Source: Nitrospinales bacterium
Lineage (GTDB): Bacteria > Nitrospinota_A > UBA7883 > JACRGQ01
Length of the DNA: 5,997 bases
Direction of reading: 5' to 3'
Assembly: GCA_023248615.1 (NCBI GenBank)
Contig: JAHFEI010000134.1
Location: 1 to 5,997, forward strand
The translations under genes and the position numbers were made by a program. Below are positions 1 to 5,997 of the stretch, in pieces; within the stretch, counting starts at the first letter, position 1; each line of letters starts with the position of its first letter. The notes beneath the pieces are model-generated. The model saw nothing but the letters and a program-made list of their open reading frames with translations, did not search any database and had not been told where the DNA came from.

Positions 1-2
1 AT

Positions 3-887
3 GCCGGGGACGAGATAATAATTGCGGATGACGGGTCTACGGACGGCACGCCCGAATTCCTGAAATCGGAGTTTCCCTCGGTACTTATAGCCAGAAGCGA
101 AGTAAACATCGGCGCTCCGGCGGTGGCCAACATAGCCTTCAAAAAATGCAAAAACGGCGTTATCGCCATGCTGGATAACGATGTGAAGGTGGAAAAGGAT
201 TTTTTGGAACAGGCCACGCCCCACTTTAACGACCCACAGGTCTTTGCCGTCATGATGCGCTCGCTCGCCTTCGACAAGGAGACGTTCCGTAGCGGGGGCC
301 AGGTGGGAAGGTTCAAGAGGGGGTTCCTTCGCGCCTGGGAAAACTACGATGTGGCGGACAGGGAAAACTCCCCGTTGGTAAAGATGCGCAAGCTGGATTC
401 GCTTTACGGCATCGGGGCGCAGGTGGTGTACAGGGCGGATATGCTCCGGCTTCTTGGGGGGCTTGACCCGATTTTTTTTCCGACGTACTGGGACGATACG
501 GACGTATGTTACCGCGCATGGAAAAGGGGTTGGAGTACGCGGTACGAGCCGCGTGCGCTCATCTACCACAAGCTACACGGCACCGCCGGGAAGCTTTCCA
601 AAAGCCAGAACATGCTTTTGGCGAGCGAGCGCAACCGCCTTATTTTCCACTGGAAAAACCTGTCCGACCCGTCCCTTTTGTTCCAGCATTTTTTCGGCCT
701 TTTTTTGAGGCTGGTTTTCTCCGCCCTCACCCTGAAAAAAAGTTTTTTGGCTCCGTTTGCACAAGCGGTTAGAATGTTGCCCCAGATACTGAAAAAACGC
801 GCGGAAGAAAAGAAACACTGGGTGTTATCGGACCGTGAGATATTGCAGAAACCTATCGAAACATTGAGACAGTTGGGGGATGAATGA
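3..887 (+). CDS. Family 2 glycosyltransferase, 5' end cut by window edge
   Basis: Cytoplasmic-facing sugar transferase of the GT2 (GT-A fold) family, expected to move a sugar from a nucleotide-sugar donor onto a growing surface glycan or lipid-linked acceptor. The frame is open from the first full codon at base 3, and 294 residues are visible. Visible residues 9-16 (DDGSTDGT) are the nucleotide-binding motif. DND at 58-60 matches the metal-binding DxD. WDDTD at 163-167, followed by CYRAWKRGW, is the acceptor-side acidic motif of rhamnosyltransferase-like GT2 enzymes, and a conserved-type YHK lies near 188-190. A hydrophobic stretch at about 225-243 may associate with the membrane. GTG at base 123 is not the start, because the DDGSTDGT motif lies upstream of it; probably only a short N-terminal strand is missing. 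The stop overlaps the start of the transaldolase gene by 4 bases. Family is secure; donor and acceptor cannot be read. Confidence 0.93.
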   Translation, partial: AGDEIIIADDGSTDGTPEFLKSEFPSVLIARSEVNIGAPAVANIAFKKCKNGVIAMLDNDVKVEKDFLEQATPHFNDPQVFAVMMRSLAFDKETFRSGGQVGRFKRGFLRAWENYDVADRENSPLVKMRKLDSLYGIGAQVVYRADMLRLLGGLDPIFFPTYWDDTDVCYRAWKRGWSTRYEPRALIYHKLHGTAGKLSKSQNMLLASERNRLIFHWKNLSDPSLLFQHFFGLFLRLVFSALTLKKSFLAPFAQAVRMLPQILKKRAEEKKHWVLSDREILQKPIETLRQLGDE

Positions 888-1531
888 AATTTTTTATTGA
901 TACGGCAGACATTAAAGAGATACGCGAGGCGAATAGCATGGGGATACTCGACGGCGTTACCACCAACCCTTCCCTTATCGCCAAAACAGGCAGGGATTTT
1001 AAGGCGGTTGCCGAAGAAATATTGAAGGAGGTAAACGGCCCCGTAAGCCTAGAGGTAATAGCCCTGGATTCCGAAGGCATGATAAAAGAAGCACGCGAGC
1101 TTGCCAAGATGGGTACCAATGTTGTGGTAAAAATCCCTATGACGGTAGAGGGCCTGAAAGCTACCAAGACGCTCAGCTCCGAAGGCATTGATACCAATGT
1201 CACCCTCGTTTTTTCGCCAAGCCAGGCGGTACTCGCGGCAAAGGCGGGAGCTACTTATGTTTCCCCGTTTGTCGGGCGGTTGGATGACATATCGGAGGAC
1301 GGCATGGCGCTTATCGAGCAGATAATGGAGATATACACGAACTATGGCTTTGACTCGGAAGTCATCGTCGCGTCAATCCGCTCCCCAATGCATTTTGTCC
1401 GGGCGGCGCTTATTGGGGCGGACATATGCACCATCCCGTTACCGGTGATACAGCAACTCTCGAAACACCCGCTTACCGATATAGGTATAGAGCGCTTCCT
1501 GAAAGACTGGGAGAAGGTTCCCAAGAAATAA
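884..1531 (+). CDS. tal: Transaldolase, short (TalC/FSA-like) type
   Basis: Cytoplasmic pentose-phosphate enzyme that moves a three-carbon dihydroxyacetone unit between sugar phosphates through a lysine Schiff base. The 215-residue length is typical of the small bacterial transaldolase / fructose-6-phosphate aldolase subfamily. Visible family features are MKFFIDTADI at the N-terminus with Asp6, TTNPS at 26-30, Lys83 in VVVKIPMT as the Schiff-base lysine, SPFVGRLDD at 127-135 and ASIRSP at 163-168. Glu57 (in SLEV) and Phe129 occupy positions that are Gln59 and Tyr131 in E. coli fructose-6-phosphate aldolase, so I favour true transaldolase over aldolase activity; this comparison is from memory of the family. 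The ATG at 884 overlaps the glycosyltransferase stop (ATGA), and a GGGGG run at 875-879 can serve as a weak ribosome binding site, so translation is probably coupled. The gene appears intact. Confidence 0.95.
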   Translation: MKFFIDTADIKEIREANSMGILDGVTTNPSLIAKTGRDFKAVAEEILKEVNGPVSLEVIALDSEGMIKEARELAKMGTNVVVKIPMTVEGLKATKTLSSEGIDTNVTLVFSPSQAVLAAKAGATYVSPFVGRLDDISEDGMALIEQIMEIYTNYGFDSEVIVASIRSPMHFVRAALIGADICTIPLPVIQQLSKHPLTDIGIERFLKDWEKVPKK

Positions 1532-1560
1532 CGGATACCGCCCGCCTGTCTTAAACGCGC

Positions 1561-1579
1561 CCGCCCCCCGCCGGGGCGG
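1561..1579 (+). terminator. GC-only hairpin after the transaldolase gene, possible terminator
   Basis: CCGCCCC at 1561-1567 pairs perfectly with GGGGCGG at 1573-1579 around a 5-base loop. It lies 29 bases past the transaldolase stop, where a terminator is expected between convergent genes. No clear run of T follows (the next bases are CATGGTTTCGCC), so it is at best a weak or factor-assisted terminator. A second, smaller hairpin (ATGG 1581-1584 with CCAT 1590-1593) follows directly. Confidence 0.35.
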
Positions 1580-1641
1580 CATGGTTTCGCCATAATCGGT
1601 TACCTATAGAGCATTTTAAGTTGTCATGGATACGGTAAGGG

Positions 1642-1727
1642 TGTCATTCCCGCCCCGTGTCAAGCACGGGATAAACTCCAGCGGGAATCCAGAAGAGCCT
1701 GGATGCCGCATCAAGTGCGGCATGACA
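1642..1727. repeat. Nested palindromic intergenic repeat element (about 86 bases)
   Basis: Non-coding element between two convergent genes, built almost entirely of inverted repeats. The ends TGTCAT (1642-1647) and ATGACA (1722-1727) pair with each other. Inside, ATTCCCGC (1646-1653) pairs with GCGGGAAT (1681-1688) and encloses CCCGTG-TCAAG-CACGGG (1654-1670). Next comes ATCCAG (1687-1692) pairing with CTGGAT (1699-1704). Last is ATGCCGCA-TCAAG-TGCGGCAT (1703-1723). Two of the hairpins share the same TCAAG loop. The GTCATTCCCGC...GCGGGAATCCAG pattern resembles dispersed palindromic repeats found in many proteobacterial genomes, so this is probably one copy of a genome-wide family. An alternative left end is TTGTCATG at 1621-1628, which pairs with CATGACAA at 1721-1728. 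It may also act as a two-way transcription stop. The structure is directly visible; the repeat-family identity is inference because only one copy is in view. Confidence 0.8.
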
Positions 1728-1761
1728 ATATTATAGCCAATGGATGTTTTTTCGCCTCCCG

Positions 1762-2340
1762 TTAGCGGCTGTCTGCCGCAGTATTTTTCGTCGGAGGAAT
1801 TTTTTGCGCTACGGCTACTGTTAGCGCGGAAACGGCGATTCCAACAAACATTCCGGCGATTACATCCAAGGGGAAATGTACGCCCAGATAAACCCGCGAC
1901 ACCGCCACCAGCGCCGCCCACAAAAACCATAGCGCAATATGCCTGCGGAAGAGGAACACCATCAGGGCCGCCACGTTGAAAGCGGTTTGGCTATGGCCGG
2001 AGGGGAAAGAGCGGTGCCGGTGGCGCTCGAAAGGCGCATGGACTTGCGAACCTAACGGAGGATTTTTTTCTGCGAAGTATGCCAACGGCCTATCGGCAAT
2101 GTATGCCTCCTTGATGCCGTGTACGATTCCACCGCCGATGGCAAGGGCGATTGCCAGGATAAGGATGTTTTTTGCCGTCAGCCCCCGGTAAAAGTACATG
2201 CCGATAAGAGCAATCGCCGCCGCTGGCGCTGTATATCCGGTGAACGTGAATGCCCCCATTACCACGTCTCCCGCGCCGGAGGAGTGGCCGTTTATCATCC
2301 AGAAAACCTGTTCGTTTATGTTTCCGGGCATCAGGGACAT
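1762..2340 (-). CDS. PAP2-family membrane phosphatase
   Basis: Integral inner-membrane phosphatase of the PAP2 (type 2 phosphatidic acid phosphatase) superfamily, which removes phosphate from lipid phosphates or pyrophosphates, with the active site usually facing the periplasm. All three signature motifs are intact, counting from ATG at 2340 (192 residues). KX6RP is Lys77 to Arg84-Pro85. PSGH is 113-116. SRX5HX3D is Ser148-Arg149, His155 and Asp159. Several hydrophobic segments flank them. Three starts are possible: 2394 (64 bases inside the upstream permease gene), 2340 and 2331. I chose 2340 because GAG sits just upstream and the overlap with the permease stop is short; the ATG at 2331 forms TGATG with that stop and is nearly as likely. 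Likely substrates are undecaprenyl pyrophosphate, phosphatidylglycerol phosphate or lipid A; the permease neighbour favours an envelope-lipid role but does not decide it. Confidence 0.92.
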   Translation of the reverse strand: MSLMPGNINEQVFWMINGHSSGAGDVVMGAFTFTGYTAPAAAIALIGMYFYRGLTAKNILILAIALAIGGGIVHGIKEAYIADRPLAYFAEKNPPLGSQVHAPFERHRHRSFPSGHSQTAFNVAALMVFLFRRHIALWFLWAALVAVSRVYLGVHFPLDVIAGMFVGIAVSALTVAVAQKIPPTKNTAADSR

Positions 2341-3500
2341 CCGCTCTTTTTCCAGTAGATTCCGGCGACCTTTCGCCGTACGTCCTGAAGCCACAGGAGG
2401 AAATTGAACGGGGCCACCTCACGCGAGACCCTGCTTATGAGGTATGCCGCCAGAAATCCCATAATGATGTTGGGCATCAACATGGCGAGAAGTGGATGCA
2501 GGTTGCCCTGCCTACCCAGGCTTTCGCACACCATCAGTAGCACGTAGTTTACGACTATCATAAGTATGCCCATCCCGATTCCGCCCCATTTGCCGCCACG
2601 GTGTACCTGCACCCCCAGAGGTGCGCCAAGAAGCCCAAGAGCCAGGCATGCCAACGGCATGGTGAAACGTTTATAAAGTTCCACCTCTTCGCCGTAGGCG
2701 GGCATCTTTTTCGCATGGCGTTCCTGCACCAGCCCCCATATCTCGCTTGAGGACATCTCGCGTTCCCCTTTTGCGAACGCCTTCCGCCTTCCGGCGCCGA
2801 TATCCATAAACATCTCATACCCGCCGTACTTGATTACGCGGTACGAATTTTTGTCGCCTGAGTAGATGCTCCCATTGGTGAGCTTCAACGTTATGTTGTC
2901 GCCGCTGGTTATCCCCAGCGACCCTGCTTCTGCGGTAATGAAGCGCGGCATGTCCACATTGCTCCCATCGTATATGAAAACCCTTTTCATTACGTCCTGG
3001 CCCGCCGGTTTTTCGTCCACATAAATTATCGTGTTGGGAAACTTGTCGAAAAAAACACGTTCGCCCAGCGCGGTGGAAATCCTGTTGCTCACGTAGGACG
3101 CTATCTTGGAGTTGAACAGGTAGTTTCCCTTGTGCAACAGGCTTAGCGCAAGCCACGCGGTGAAGAGAAAGCAGATTACGGAAAGTGCCGCTACCGGCAG
3201 AAGCGTGCGGACAAAGCTCACCCCCGATGCCCGCATGGCAATCACCTCATTGTCCGCCGACATGCGGGAAAAGGAGATGAGCGAAGCCAGAAGCGCCGAA
3301 AGGGGGATGGATATCACAAGGAAAGCCGGAGATGTGTAGACTATCAGCCGGGACAGCTCGTCCACGCTGACTGCGCTTCCCATGGACATGTTGGAAATGA
3401 AGTTGATTTTTTCCAGTATCAGTATCGACATGAGGATAAAAAGGCTGAGCGTGAAAATCTTGGCCATTTCGGAGAAGATATACCTGTCGAGCAGTTTCAT
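2331..3500 (-). CDS. lptF: LptF/LptG-family lipopolysaccharide export permease
   Basis: Inner-membrane permease subunit of the Lpt ABC transporter, which with LptB and a partner permease lifts lipopolysaccharide out of the inner membrane and passes it to LptC/LptA. The 389-residue protein has the family layout. Three membrane segments lie at about 12-30, 54-77 and 98-120, followed by a periplasmic beta-rich domain at about 130-260 and three more segments at about 280-300, 306-326 and 335-356. Family-type motifs are SADNEVIAMRASGVS (81-95), on the cytoplasmic loop expected to contact the ATPase, and ELYKRFTMPLACLALGLLG (274-292). The ATG at 3500 is the only start, because an in-frame stop lies at 3513-3515; no strong ribosome binding site precedes it. 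It follows the MarC-like gene by 76 bases and overlaps the PAP2 gene. LptF is favoured over LptG by overall look only; the two are hard to separate by eye. Confidence 0.9.
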   Translation of the reverse strand: MKLLDRYIFSEMAKIFTLSLFILMSILILEKINFISNMSMGSAVSVDELSRLIVYTSPAFLVISIPLSALLASLISFSRMSADNEVIAMRASGVSFVRTLLPVAALSVICFLFTAWLALSLLHKGNYLFNSKIASYVSNRISTALGERVFFDKFPNTIIYVDEKPAGQDVMKRVFIYDGSNVDMPRFITAEAGSLGITSGDNITLKLTNGSIYSGDKNSYRVIKYGGYEMFMDIGAGRRKAFAKGEREMSSSEIWGLVQERHAKKMPAYGEEVELYKRFTMPLACLALGLLGAPLGVQVHRGGKWGGIGMGILMIVVNYVLLMVCESLGRQGNLHPLLAMLMPNIIMGFLAAYLISRVSREVAPFNFLLWLQDVRRKVAGIYWKKSGCP

Positions 3501-3552
3501 CGGGCGGCGTCGCTACAAGGCTGGTTGTCCATCGTCCGGTATTCTACCATCA

Positions 3553-3575
3553 CGCCAGCAGATTTTAGGCTGGCG
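3553..3575 (-). other. Hairpin between the MarC-like and lptF genes
   Basis: CGCCAGC (3553-3559) and GCTGGCG (3569-3575) form a perfect 7-base stem with a 9-base loop. It begins two bases past the MarC-like stop in the direction of transcription. No T run follows it, so it does not look like a full intrinsic terminator. It could trim or stabilise the message, or partly separate expression of the two genes. On the minus strand TAGAAT (3546-3541) downstream of the hairpin resembles a -10 box, but no convincing -35 box is present at the right distance. The remaining bases of the 3501-3576 gap show nothing clear. Confidence 0.4.
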
Positions 3576-3576
3576 C

Positions 3577-4215
3577 CTATACGTGGTTTCCCAGGATTGG
3601 GAAAAGGCCCTTTATTCCGCCCGATATTATTTCAACCGATATTGCCGACAGCACCAGCCCCAGTAGCCTCGTAAATATATTGGTCCCGGTTTTGCCAAGT
3701 AGCCCCGATATCTTTCCAGCCGACAGGAAAAGGACAAGCGTGATGGCGGACACGGCCAGTATTATCCCGATAAGTACCATCGTGGCAACGGCGGTTTTAG
3801 CCTCATGTGCGCTGATAATTACCGTGGTGATTGCTCCCGGCCCGGCAAGTAATGGGATGCCCAGCGGCACCACGGCGACGTTATGCATGCCTTGGGATTC
3901 TTTTTGTTCCTCCGCTGTGCTTCTTACCCACGGCGAGCGGCCTGACATCATGGCGATGGCGGTAAGCAAAAGCAGTAGCCCTCCACCCACCTTGAACGAG
4001 TGGATGCTGATGCCCAGGTACCACAATATGCTTTGGCCTGTCATCTGCGCCACCACCAGCGTGGCTGCCATTGCCATAGGCGCCGTGTAGGCGGTATTCC
4101 TGCGTTGGGCCTCGTTTAGGTTCGCGGTAAGCCCGGTGAAGAAGATAACCGCGCCTATCGGATCCACGATGGCAAAAAGTTCCATGAAATGTTTCAATAA
4201 ATCATCAATTTCCAT
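3577..4215 (-). CDS. MarC-family (UPF0056) inner-membrane protein
   Basis: Multi-spanning inner-membrane protein of the MarC/YchE/YhgN family. The family's biochemical function is not settled; the name comes from an early link to multiple antibiotic resistance that was not upheld. At 212 residues the length is normal. Family hallmarks are FAIVDPIG at 14-21, VVPLGIPLLAGPGAITTVI at 115-133 and RLLGLVLSAISVEIISGGI at 183-201, with about six hydrophobic segments. After DPIG the usual Asn and Pro (as in DPIGNxP) are replaced by AVI, a small departure from the common pattern. The ATG at 4215 is supported by AGGT at 4224-4221, five bases upstream. It sits 63 bases after the TMTC-like gene and 76 before lptF, so it is probably part of the same operon. 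Family assignment is firm; role is unknown. Confidence 0.93.
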   Translation of the reverse strand: MEIDDLLKHFMELFAIVDPIGAVIFFTGLTANLNEAQRRNTAYTAPMAMAATLVVAQMTGQSILWYLGISIHSFKVGGGLLLLLTAIAMMSGRSPWVRSTAEEQKESQGMHNVAVVPLGIPLLAGPGAITTVIISAHEAKTAVATMVLIGIILAVSAITLVLFLSAGKISGLLGKTGTNIFTRLLGLVLSAISVEIISGGIKGLFPILGNHV

Positions 4216-4220
4216 ATTCT

Positions 4221-4224
4221 ACCT
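4221..4224 (-). promoter_or_regulatory. Ribosome binding site of the MarC-like gene
   Basis: On the minus strand AGGT lies five bases before the ATG at 4215, within GCAGGTAGAATATG. It supports this start over the in-frame Met11. It is the best-spaced ribosome binding site in the leftward gene set. Confidence 0.6.
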
Positions 4225-4278
4225 GCTTCCATCATAACCTTGTTGCGCCTATATTTGCCATCGCGCCAAAGGGGTGCG

Positions 4279-5997
4279 TCATTTGGCGGCTTGGGACATG
4301 TGTGCCCGCGCCGTTTCCGCAATATTTTTTAACGTGGCATTTTGCGGCTCTAGTGAAAGGCCCATATCGGCTATGCGTATTGCAGCCCGGAAGTTCCCCA
4401 TCCTTAAATAGCCTTCCGCCAAGTCTTGCACCGGCTTGGCTTGCCCGGTGAGCCTGTGCAGGCGGATTAGCGGCGCCTCCCACCCAGGTTTTTTCTGCGC
4501 GAAAAGGATGTAGGCATAGTTGCCCAGCGCCTTGGTTGAGTCGGGAAATTCCTCCAACAGGTTGGCCAGTATTTTTTCCGCCTCCTTGTAATTTCCTTTT
4601 TTGGCGGCAATTGTCGATATGTTCAGGCGCGCCTTGTGCTTGAAACGCGGGTTGTCAAGGAGGCTGGCGGATAGCTCTTGCGCCTCTTCCAGCCTGCCCG
4701 TGTTGATGTACGATTCCGTAAGGTTCATCTGGGCCCCACCATTTCCCGTATCCAGTTTTATGGCTTCCCAAAATAGTTTTTCCGACTCGTGAATTTTGCC
4801 TATCTTGCCCATCTCGGCTCCGAGGTTCATCCGGGCAATGTACGAGCCGGGCGACTGGATTAGCGTGCGAGCCCAAAGTGTCATTTCATCGTGCCAGTCC
4901 CGGTTGCGGATAAAGACAAGGGACAGGAATAGGGATGCGATTATGGCGAGGTACATGGTGAAAACTTTTTTTGTTGGGGCCACACGGAAACCGGCCTTCT
5001 TTCCGCCCACCTCTTTTAACGAAATGAAAAGCGCGGCTACAAGGAATGAAAGCATGGCGGAGGGCATGTAGAGATATCGCTCCGCCATAAGGTTTCCGGA
5101 TGGGATGAAATTCAGGTTCGGGGAAATAACGGCAAAAAACCAGAGAATGGCGAAAGATATTTCCGGACGTTTTTTTGCCGACATCACCGCCGCAGTTACC
5201 AGTGCGGCGATGCCAACCGCCGATACCATTAGCATGGCGGGGTAGGGCGCGACCGCCTGTTTTATTTCATGTACGGCAACCAGCGGCCAAGGCAAAACAA
5301 GTAGCCGTAAATAGTCGGTTATAACCCCACCCATGATGACGAAATTGCCGATCGGATCCGGGTTGAACGGGGAGCCGCCTATCCGCGACACCATTCCCAG
5401 CATATGCGTCCGCAACGCCATGTATGCCGCCAGGATTAAGAAATACGGCAACCATCGGTAGCGGTGGGTTTTTTGTCCGTTGCGGCCCAGCGTGAAGTCG
5501 TAAATGATTATCAAAGGCGGCACCACGGCGGCGTTCTCGGCGGACAGCAGGGCAAGGGCAAAAAGCGCCAAGGATGCGGCGTAAGGCCTGTCGCCGTTAT
5601 TTTTCCTGTAAAAAACGTAGCAGGTGAATGCGGAAAGCCATAGGAAATCGCCCAGAATATCGTAAGTGGAGGTTATGAAAGTCACCTTTTCCGTATGCAC
5701 CGGGTGGAGGGAGAAAATAAGCGCCCCCCAAAACGCGGCGGGTGGAGAGCCGAATATCAGGGCCAACAGCGCATACAGTACGCAGACGGTTAGTGCGTTC
5801 AATGTTTTCCCGGTGATGTGGTAGCCCAACGGGTTTAGCTGGCTGAAGCGGAAGGTCGCCGCGTACAGCGTCGTTCGCAATGGGCGGTACAGGTTTTGGG
5901 TTCCATGGGTGAAAAAGTCGGGTATGTTGGCAAGCTCCCGTATCTCACTATTGCCCGTTATAAAAACTTCGTCGTCCCAGACAAACTGGTTGCCGAA
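4279..5997 (-). CDS. TMTC/DUF1736-like membrane protein with TPR repeats, 5' end cut by window edge
   Basis: Polytopic membrane protein with a C-terminal TPR domain, like bacterial relatives of the TMTC (DUF1736) proteins. Animal TMTC proteins are GT-C O-mannosyltransferases; whether bacterial ones transfer sugars is unknown. The frame is open to the window edge with 572 residues visible and no stop. The TTG at 5880 is not the start, because conserved sequence continues upstream: FVWDDEVFITGN at visible 5-16 and NLYRPL at 35-40. WDDE matches the acidic motif of the first external loop of GT-C enzymes. Further family marks are HPVHTEKV at 98-105, LLSAENAAVVPP near 150-161, AERYLYMPS at 305-313 and RNRDWHDEMTLW at 364-375. 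Five consecutive 34-residue TPR units follow at about 386-555, the fourth being divergent. The TPR part could bind a partner or substrate protein. It heads the visible leftward gene set. Probably only a short N-terminal signal-anchor is missing. Confidence 0.88.
   Translation of the reverse strand, partial: FGNQFVWDDEVFITGNSEIRELANIPDFFTHGTQNLYRPLRTTLYAATFRFSQLNPLGYHITGKTLNALTVCVLYALLALIFGSPPAAFWGALIFSLHPVHTEKVTFITSTYDILGDFLWLSAFTCYVFYRKNNGDRPYAASLALFALALLSAENAAVVPPLIIIYDFTLGRNGQKTHRYRWLPYFLILAAYMALRTHMLGMVSRIGGSPFNPDPIGNFVIMGGVITDYLRLLVLPWPLVAVHEIKQAVAPYPAMLMVSAVGIAALVTAAVMSAKKRPEISFAILWFFAVISPNLNFIPSGNLMAERYLYMPSAMLSFLVAALFISLKEVGGKKAGFRVAPTKKVFTMYLAIIASLFLSLVFIRNRDWHDEMTLWARTLIQSPGSYIARMNLGAEMGKIGKIHESEKLFWEAIKLDTGNGGAQMNLTESYINTGRLEEAQELSASLLDNPRFKHKARLNISTIAAKKGNYKEAEKILANLLEEFPDSTKALGNYAYILFAQKKPGWEAPLIRLHRLTGQAKPVQDLAEGYLRMGNFRAAIRIADMGLSLEPQNATLKNIAETARAHMSQAAK

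Noticed and set aside
1..18. ATG at base 1 as a gene start
   Set aside because: This frame reaches a stop after five codons and the real gene uses frame 3.
123..125. GTG as the start of the glycosyltransferase
   Set aside because: The nucleotide-binding DDGSTDGT motif is encoded upstream in the same open frame, so the gene begins before the window.
735..748. A7-G-T6 tract as a terminator or hairpin
   Set aside because: It lies inside the glycosyltransferase coding region, has no usable loop, and codes for ordinary Lys-Lys-Ser-Phe-Leu sequence.
853..1203. Minus-strand open frame opposite the transaldolase gene
   Set aside because: It is antisense to a clearly conserved gene and its translation shows no recognisable family or motif.
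1642..1727. Cloverleaf-like element as a tRNA gene
   Set aside because: It lacks the T-loop GTTCGA-type sequence, a 7-base acceptor stem and a recognisable anticodon arm; stem sizes do not fit a tRNA.
1605..1736. TATAG at 1605-1609 and 1732-1736 as a target-site duplication around the palindromic element
   Set aside because: Five AT-rich bases recur easily by chance, and the left copy is well away from either possible element end.
3680..4090. Plus-strand open frame of 136 codons opposite the MarC-like gene
   Set aside because: It mirrors a strongly conserved membrane protein gene; its hydrophobic look follows from the opposite strand, and no motif is seen.
4216..4278. Possible hairpin between the TMTC-like and MarC-like genes
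   Set aside because: The two GCGCC copies (in TTGCGCC and CGCGCC) are direct rather than inverted, so they do not pair; apart from the ribosome binding site nothing is visible in this gap.
5878..5880. TTG as the start of the TMTC-like gene
   Set aside because: The frame stays open to base 5997 and encodes conserved family sequence (WDDE, NLYRPL) upstream, so the real start lies outside the window.

Overview
The window reads as a chromosomal segment of a Gram-negative bacterium. It encodes an LptF/LptG-type lipopolysaccharide-export permease, a MarC-family inner-membrane protein, a PAP2 lipid phosphatase, a glycosyltransferase and a TMTC-like membrane protein with TPR repeats. Coding is dense, with overlapping or closely spaced genes and no insertion sequence, phage, CRISPR or RNA gene. 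The lineage cannot be fixed from sequence alone. A deltaproteobacterium-like or Nitrospinota-like lineage would fit the gene set, and a TCAAG-looped palindromic repeat between genes is of a kind common in proteobacteria. That assignment is inference.

Layout: two convergent transcription units meet in a 230-base gap (1532-1761). On the left, reading rightwards, are a family 2 glycosyltransferase whose 5' end is cut by the window edge (3-887) and a short-type transaldolase (884-1531), joined by a 4-base ATGA overlap. On the right, reading leftwards, are a TMTC/DUF1736-like membrane protein with five TPR repeats (4279-5997, 5' end cut by the window edge), a MarC-family protein (3577-4215), an LptF/LptG-family permease (2331-3500) and a PAP2 phosphatase (1762-2340). 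Their spacings of 63 and 76 bases and a 10-base overlap suggest one operon.

The genes fit a cell-envelope theme. The glycosyltransferase could build a surface glycan. The permease would help extract lipopolysaccharide from the inner membrane. The PAP2 enzyme could dephosphorylate a lipid carrier or lipid A. The TMTC-like protein carries an acidic motif typical of GT-C glycosyltransferases near its N-terminus. The transaldolase belongs to central sugar metabolism and looks co-transcribed with the glycosyltransferase. The gap between the units contains a GC-rich hairpin and an 86-base nested palindromic element, which is the most unusual non-coding structure here. I see no clear evidence of a wholly new system. 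The TMTC-like protein and the palindromic element are the best candidates for a closer look.
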